The translations under genes were made by a program, and so were the position numbers. A DNA stretch of 64,000 nucleotides from Actinomycetes bacterium (GTDB lineage: Bacteria > Actinomycetota > Acidimicrobiia > Acidimicrobiales > Ilumatobacteraceae): contig JAKOUY010000031.1 in NCBI GenBank assembly GCA_029782355.1, positions 310,001 to 374,000 of the forward strand. Direction: 5' to 3'. Of the stretch, positions 60,450 to 64,000 are shown piece after piece. Within the stretch, counting starts at the first letter, position 1; each line of letters begins with the position of its first letter. Under the pieces are notes generated by a model, which was not told the origin of the DNA, ran no database searches, and saw nothing but the letters and a program-made list of their open reading frames with translations.

Positions 60450-61690
60450 GGCATCGCCTCGCGGAGGGCGCTGGCATGGACGTGCAGCTTCTCCACCGCC
60501 CGGGCCACGTCCACGGCGTCCTCGACCGTGCCCAGCAGCAGGCGGTGCTGCAGCCAGACGGTCGTGGCCGCGGCCGCCTCTGCCCGGGGCAGGTGCAGCG
60601 TGGCGTAGCCGGCCTCGGTGAGCCGGTGGCGCAGGCGGGGAGCGAACCGTTCGCTGCGGAACACGGCCAGGTCGGTCAGCGACGGGTAGGACACGCCCAT
60701 CGGGATCCCCTCCGCGGCCAGTGCCCGCTCGAAGGCGCGCAGCGGCAGGCCGGCGAACTGGTCTGGTTCGTAGTGGAAGACGAAGCAGTAGTTGCCCTGG
60801 GAGTCCATTCGTGGATCGCGTCGTTGCGGGCGGATCCCGGGGATCTCCTGGAGCGCGGCGTTGAGCGCCACGGCGTTCCGGTTGCGACGTCGGTTCTGTT
60901 CGGGGAAGCGGTCGAGCTGAGCCTGGAGGACCGCGCCCTGCCATTCGGTCATCCGCAGGTTCGAGCCCATCGTGGCGTGGTGGTAGAACCACTCGCCCTT
61001 GACCCGCCCGCAGTCGGCGTAGGCCCACGCCGCGTCCGCCAGCTGCTCGTCCTGGCAGATCAGGACGCCCCCTTCGCCGGCGGTCATCAGCTTGGAGCGC
61101 TGCATCGAGAACGATCCGAAGTCGCCCCAGGATCCGACACCTCGCCCTCGCCAGAACGTGCCGTGGGCGTGGGCGCAGTCCTCGATCAGGCGGAGACCAC
61201 GACGTGCGCACAGCTCCGTCAGGGCGTCGAGGTCGGCGGCGCAGCCGGCAACGTGGACGACCACCACGGCCCTGGTGCGCGGCGTCACCGCGGCGTCGGC
61301 GGCGGTGACGTCCAGGCACAACGTCTCCGGATCGATGTCGACTAGGACCGGGGTGGCGTTGACGGCGAACACCGCGGACGCCGAGGCGACGAACGTCATC
61401 GCCGGCACGATCACCTCGTCGCCCTCGCCGATGTCGCAGGCGATGAGGGCGGCTTCCAGGGTGTGCGTTCCATTGGTCATCGCCAGGCCGTAGCGCGCCC
61501 CGTGGTACTCGGCGAAGTTGCGGGCGAACGTGGCCGCCACCGTTCCGTTTCCCTGCCACCATCCACCCGCCTCGAGCACCGCGTTCAGCCGGGTGCGTTC
61601 GTCGTCGTCCCACACCGGCCACGCCGGATAGTCGGTCGAGCGAACGGGCGTGCCGCCGAGCATGGCAGGGGTGTCGGCGAAGCTGGACAT
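60446..61690 (-). CDS. DegT/DnrJ/EryC1/StrS aminotransferase, AHBA-synthase/StsC-like
   Basis: 414 aa. The PLP lysine is K200 in FSMQRSKLMTAGEGG, with D171 in IEDCAHAHG. YPAWPVWDDDERTRLNAVLE, GWWQGNG, LAMTNGTHTLEAAL and MGSNLRMTEWQGAVL strongly recall the RifK/StsC subgroup that aminates cyclitols or 3-keto sugars, more than 4-keto-sugar enzymes. ATG 61690 shares a base with the preceding stop (TGATG). It is encoded between a DHQS-fold dehydrogenase and a MocA oxidoreductase in a four-gene operon. Confidence 0.87.
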   Translation of the reverse strand: MSSFADTPAMLGGTPVRSTDYPAWPVWDDDERTRLNAVLEAGGWWQGNGTVAATFARNFAEYHGARYGLAMTNGTHTLEAALIACDIGEGDEVIVPAMTFVASASAVFAVNATPVLVDIDPETLCLDVTAADAAVTPRTRAVVVVHVAGCAADLDALTELCARRGLRLIEDCAHAHGTFWRGRGVGSWGDFGSFSMQRSKLMTAGEGGVLICQDEQLADAAWAYADCGRVKGEWFYHHATMGSNLRMTEWQGAVLQAQLDRFPEQNRRRNRNAVALNAALQEIPGIRPQRRDPRMDSQGNYCFVFHYEPDQFAGLPLRAFERALAAEGIPMGVSYPSLTDLAVFRSERFAPRLRHRLTEAGYATLHLPRAEAAAATTVWLQHRLLLGTVEDAVDVARAVEKLHVHASALREAMP

Positions 61691-62700
61691 CACGACACCT
61701 GGAGCGCCCGGCGGGCGAGGTCCAGGACCCGGTCGTCGACGGTCAAGCCGTTGGCGGACGAGTACCACAGCCCCTGTTCCTCGACGAACGTCGGCAGTCG
61801 GTGCAGGGTGGCCTCGACCTCGTCCCAGGTCACGCCGAGGTCGGGGAGCGCGGTGCGCATGCGGGCGGCGTCGGCGATCCGCCGCGGCCGGCTCGGATCG
61901 TTGCCCTGCAGGGCGGCCATGACGAGCACGCCCATGGTGACCAGCTCGCCGTGCATGATGGTCCGGCCGGTGACTTCCTCGAACGTGTAGGCGAAGAAGT
62001 GCTCGCTGCCCTCTTCGAATCGGGCGTGGCCCAACTCGTGGCACCGCCACCCGATGTCGCGGTGGCACTCCATCAGCCGGCGTAACCCGTCGTCCTCGCC
62101 GGCGGCCAGCTGCGGGGAGAGCGACTCGAGCTCGTCGAGGTATGCCAGCGACATGGCCGCCTGCTCGTCGTCCCACGGAGCGTCCCGACCGGCATCGGCC
62201 CCGATGCGCCAGTCGAACCGTGCGGTGTGGCACGACAGCACATCACCGATGCCGCCGCGAACGAGTTCGGCGGGTGCGCTGGCGATGAGGTCGTAGTCGA
62301 CCAGGACGCGGACGGGGACGGCGTCGCCCTCGTAGCGCACCCCACCGGCATCGCGCAGGGCGGTCATCCGGGTGAAGCAGGCGTTGACCGACGGCAGCGA
62401 CGGGAGCTGGAACAGCGACGCGCCCGTCCGGCCGTGGACCCACTTGGCGCTGTCCATGGCCGTTCCGCCGCCGACCCCCACGACCGCCTCCACGGCCGGC
62501 AGCTCTGCCACCAACCGGTCGAGATGAGCGGGGGTCAGATCTCCCGCACTGATGACCACGGCGGGCGGGCGGCGCAGGGTCGGGGCGATGATCGCCCACG
62601 GCTCCGGGTGGGCGACCACTGCGTAGGTGCCGAGCTCGTCGACCAGGTCGGCCAGCAGCCCGCGCCCGTACTCCGTGGGGAATCCACGTGCCTCGATCAT
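61690..62700 (-). CDS. glycerol-1-phosphate dehydrogenase/AraM-like (DHQS-fold) enzyme
   Basis: 336 aa. The nucleotide-binding motif is VGVGGGTAMDSAKW. Metal ligands fit D153 (GGIGDVLSCHTARFDW), H234 (GSEHFFAY) and H250 (IMHGELVTMG). This set matches sn-glycerol-1-phosphate dehydrogenase (EgsA/AraM) and, more distantly, dehydroquinate and deoxy-inosose synthases. The domestic context with an aminotransferase and a MocA enzyme favours a carbohydrate or cyclitol substrate over archaeal-type lipid synthesis. ATG 62700 overlaps the stop of the PIG-L gene (ATGA). Confidence 0.8.
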   Translation of the reverse strand: MIEARGFPTEYGRGLLADLVDELGTYAVVAHPEPWAIIAPTLRRPPAVVISAGDLTPAHLDRLVAELPAVEAVVGVGGGTAMDSAKWVHGRTGASLFQLPSLPSVNACFTRMTALRDAGGVRYEGDAVPVRVLVDYDLIASAPAELVRGGIGDVLSCHTARFDWRIGADAGRDAPWDDEQAAMSLAYLDELESLSPQLAAGEDDGLRRLMECHRDIGWRCHELGHARFEEGSEHFFAYTFEEVTGRTIMHGELVTMGVLVMAALQGNDPSRPRRIADAARMRTALPDLGVTWDEVEATLHRLPTFVEEQGLWYSSANGLTVDDRVLDLARRALQVS

Positions 62701-63599
62701 CCGTCCTCCGTCCCAGCATCCGACCGCCGCCGGCCGGCCTCGGCGAGCCACCCCTCCAGCCCACCGAAGCGGACCACGCGGAACACCTCGGCGGCAGTCA
62801 ACCCGTACCGTGCCCCGACGGCAGCCGACCCGCGGCGCACCAGCATCTCGACGACGGCCCGGACGTCCCCACCGGACAGTGCCTGGTCGACCGCATCGAT
62901 CTCCCATCCGCCGGTGGCGGCCTGGAGCTGGAGCTGGCGCAGGTAGTTGCGCATCATCGTCTGATGGGCACAGGCGGCGTCCACCTTGCGGTCGATGGTG
63001 GCGGAGATGTCGACGACGTCGGTGATCTCCATCACCCGCCGACCGAAGTACCACCGTTCGAAGCAGCCGTGTGGGCGGAGCCCGTCGTCGAAATGCTCGG
63101 GGTGGTGCAGGTCGAACTGGCTGGTCCAGAACGACTCGTCGACCGCGGCGGCCACCAGCACATGGTCCTGGTTGTCCTCGCCGTAGTGGGCGAACGGATC
63201 GAAGGTGACCAGGGCGTACGGTCGATGGCGGCGCACCTCGCGGATGATCCGCTCGCGCAGGCCGACCTCGCTGGCGTCACCGAGCATGTCGGTCGGATAG
63301 CCGAACTCGACGACCTCGCTGACGCCCAGCCGCTCGGCGGCGAGGCGGAACTCGGCGGCGTTGCGCGCCGCGGCCTGCTCCATCGTCAGTCCGTGGGCAT
63401 CGCGGGCGTCGTCGGTGACCCGGACGACCACCACCCGCCAGCCCAGCTCGGCCCAGCGGGCCACCGTCCCGCCGAGGAACAGGGCGACGTCATCCGCATG
63501 GGCGACGACGACGAGGACGACGCGGCCATTGCCGGCTTCGAGCTGTCGGACACCGTCGGGCAAGACCCGCACCGTAGTCGCTCGAGCGGATTTCGACAA
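62697..63599 (-). CDS. PIG-L family deacetylase
   Basis: About 300 aa. The zinc motif is AHADD at VVAHADDVALFLGG (normally PHPDD), and the distal histidine is in EDNQDHVLVA. Family members remove acetyl groups from GlcNAc-type substrates (MshB, mycothiol conjugate amidase, BshB). The P to A change in the AHADD motif is mild. The start is uncertain: TTG 63599 is the longest, while GTG 63572 is also possible. First gene of the sugar operon, divergent from the solute-binding protein gene. Confidence 0.82.
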   Translation of the reverse strand: MSKSARATTVRVLPDGVRQLEAGNGRVVLVVVAHADDVALFLGGTVARWAELGWRVVVVRVTDDARDAHGLTMEQAAARNAAEFRLAAERLGVSEVVEFGYPTDMLGDASEVGLRERIIREVRRHRPYALVTFDPFAHYGEDNQDHVLVAAAVDESFWTSQFDLHHPEHFDDGLRPHGCFERWYFGRRVMEITDVVDISATIDRKVDAACAHQTMMRNYLRQLQLQAATGGWEIDAVDQALSGGDVRAVVEMLVRRGSAAVGARYGLTAAEVFRVVRFGGLEGWLAEAGRRRSDAGTEDG

Positions 63600-63609
63600 C
63601 AGTGTTGAC
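63595..63609. promoter_or_regulatory. palindrome between divergent sugar operon and binding-protein gene
   Basis: GACAACA-G-TGTTGAC: 6 of the 7 arm positions are complementary. It overlaps the TTG start option of the PIG-L gene and lies 60-74 bp before the solute-binding protein ATG. TACGCT (63623-63628) would be that gene's -10. It is a candidate shared operator. Confidence 0.5.
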
Positions 63610-63668
63610 AGAATTGCTACGCTGGGTGTGCCGTCGCATCGGCGGGGGCGACCGACAAGGGGGTTCCG

Positions 63669-64000
63669 ATGACAGGCAACATCCGTTCAGCCCGGTGGCG
63701 GGGCATGGCGCTGGCCGTGGTGGCCACGCTCGGGTTCGGTGCCACGGCCACCGCCCACGGTCCGCTCGCCGGGTCGACACCACCGACCTCCGGCTCGGCC
63801 GGCGCCGGTGCGGCGAGCTCGTGCGGAACCGTGGGCGACGCCGGGAGCATCAACGTCTTCCTGATCCCCAGCCCGTCGTCGACGGCGATCCAGTCGTTCA
63901 TCCCGGCCTTCGAGCAGAAGACCTGCATCAAGGTCAACTTCTCCGAGACGCCGTACGGCGAGGCCCACCAGAAGCAGTTGCTGGCCTACCAGCAGGGCGA
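63669..64000 (+). CDS. ABC transporter solute-binding protein (partial, cut by window end)
   Basis: The first 110 codons are present. A signal peptide (about 1-30) is followed by a linker and the start of a family 1 extracellular binding protein: INVFLIPSPSSTAIQSFIPAFEQKTCIKVNFSETPYGEAHQKQLLAY. This resembles sugar-binding proteins of CUT1-type transporters. AAGGGGG lies 5 nt before ATG 63669, so unlike many neighbours it has a ribosome site and leader. Transporter permeases presumably follow outside the window. Divergence from the amino-sugar operon suggests that its ligand is a substrate of those enzymes. Confidence 0.8.
   Translation, partial: MTGNIRSARWRGMALAVVATLGFGATATAHGPLAGSTPPTSGSAGAGAASSCGTVGDAGSINVFLIPSPSSTAIQSFIPAFEQKTCIKVNFSETPYGEAHQKQLLAYQQG

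Overview
The window is GC-rich, densely coding DNA from an actinobacterium, most plausibly Acidimicrobiia (Ilumatobacter- or Microthrix-like). This placement is inference. It rests on base composition, SufU-type Fe-S assembly, a FadE34-like double acyl-CoA dehydrogenase, a CtpE-type P-ATPase, a DUF3052 protein, a 13E12/DUF222 HNH gene, several LLM flavin enzymes, and a strong tendency to leaderless transcription: a TANNNT-type -10 hexamer lies 6-9 nt before many start codons. I found 60 protein genes, two of them cut by the window ends, and no rRNA, tRNA or CRISPR array.

Layout. 1-1261: sigma factor with a membrane partner (partial). 1374-3593: sufD, a Rieske ferredoxin and sufC. 3590-5757: tandem NTF2/SnoaL protein, then a second sigma factor/membrane protein pair. 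5840-7608: YbaK-type deacylase and a DddP-like M24 enzyme (candidate DMSP lyase). 7630-10079 (minus): a second sufC, sufS, sufU. The two suf transcription units share a 26-bp palindromic operator. 10144-16596 (minus): alcohol dehydrogenase, three 93-bp tandem repeats, and an NAD-dependent formate dehydrogenase made of two fusion proteins (FdsA-FdsD and FdsG-FdsB). 16659-19781: MFS transporter and a secreted protein of three repeated four-cysteine modules. 19791-22762: glyoxalase, folD and fhs. 22853-27827 (minus): secreted TAP-like hydrolase, then an MBL hydrolase/desaturase/PLP decarboxylase operon. 28052-28737: VapBC-like toxin-antitoxin pair with an abutting palindrome.

28783-34215: acyl-CoA dehydrogenase, small membrane protein, GNAT, a PCD-VOC-PCD-VOC fusion, a LexA-box-controlled DUF222/HNH protein and a nucleotidyltransferase-fold protein. 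34240-39346: FadE34-like protein facing an LLM oxidoreductase/XRE-cupin operon across a perfect 25-bp palindrome, then a second LLM enzyme. 39359-40875: NUDIX-like protein and an Nei-family protein lacking the usual N-terminal proline. 40966-48774: two-component system, ABC ATPase and two giant FtsX-type permeases. 48868-53255: DUF3052 protein, CtpE-type ATPase, phytanoyl-CoA dioxygenase-like protein and 1-Cys peroxiredoxin. 53376-59498: ArsR/SRPBCC pair, exported SurE, degenerate RadC-like protein, D,D-carboxypeptidase, SDR and a secreted protein. 59487-64000: a four-gene sugar operon (PIG-L deacetylase, glycerol-1-phosphate dehydrogenase/DHQS-fold enzyme, AHBA-synthase-like DegT aminotransferase, Gfo/Idh/MocA oxidoreductase) divergent from a solute-binding protein.

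How the parts may work together. Formate dehydrogenase, formate-THF ligase and FolD within 11 kb connect formate to NADH and to folate C1 units. The split suf genes would supply the Fe-S clusters that the formate dehydrogenase needs. The terminal operon looks like an amino-sugar or aminocyclitol module coupled to uptake. Palindromes at several divergent or operon promoters suggest local regulators.
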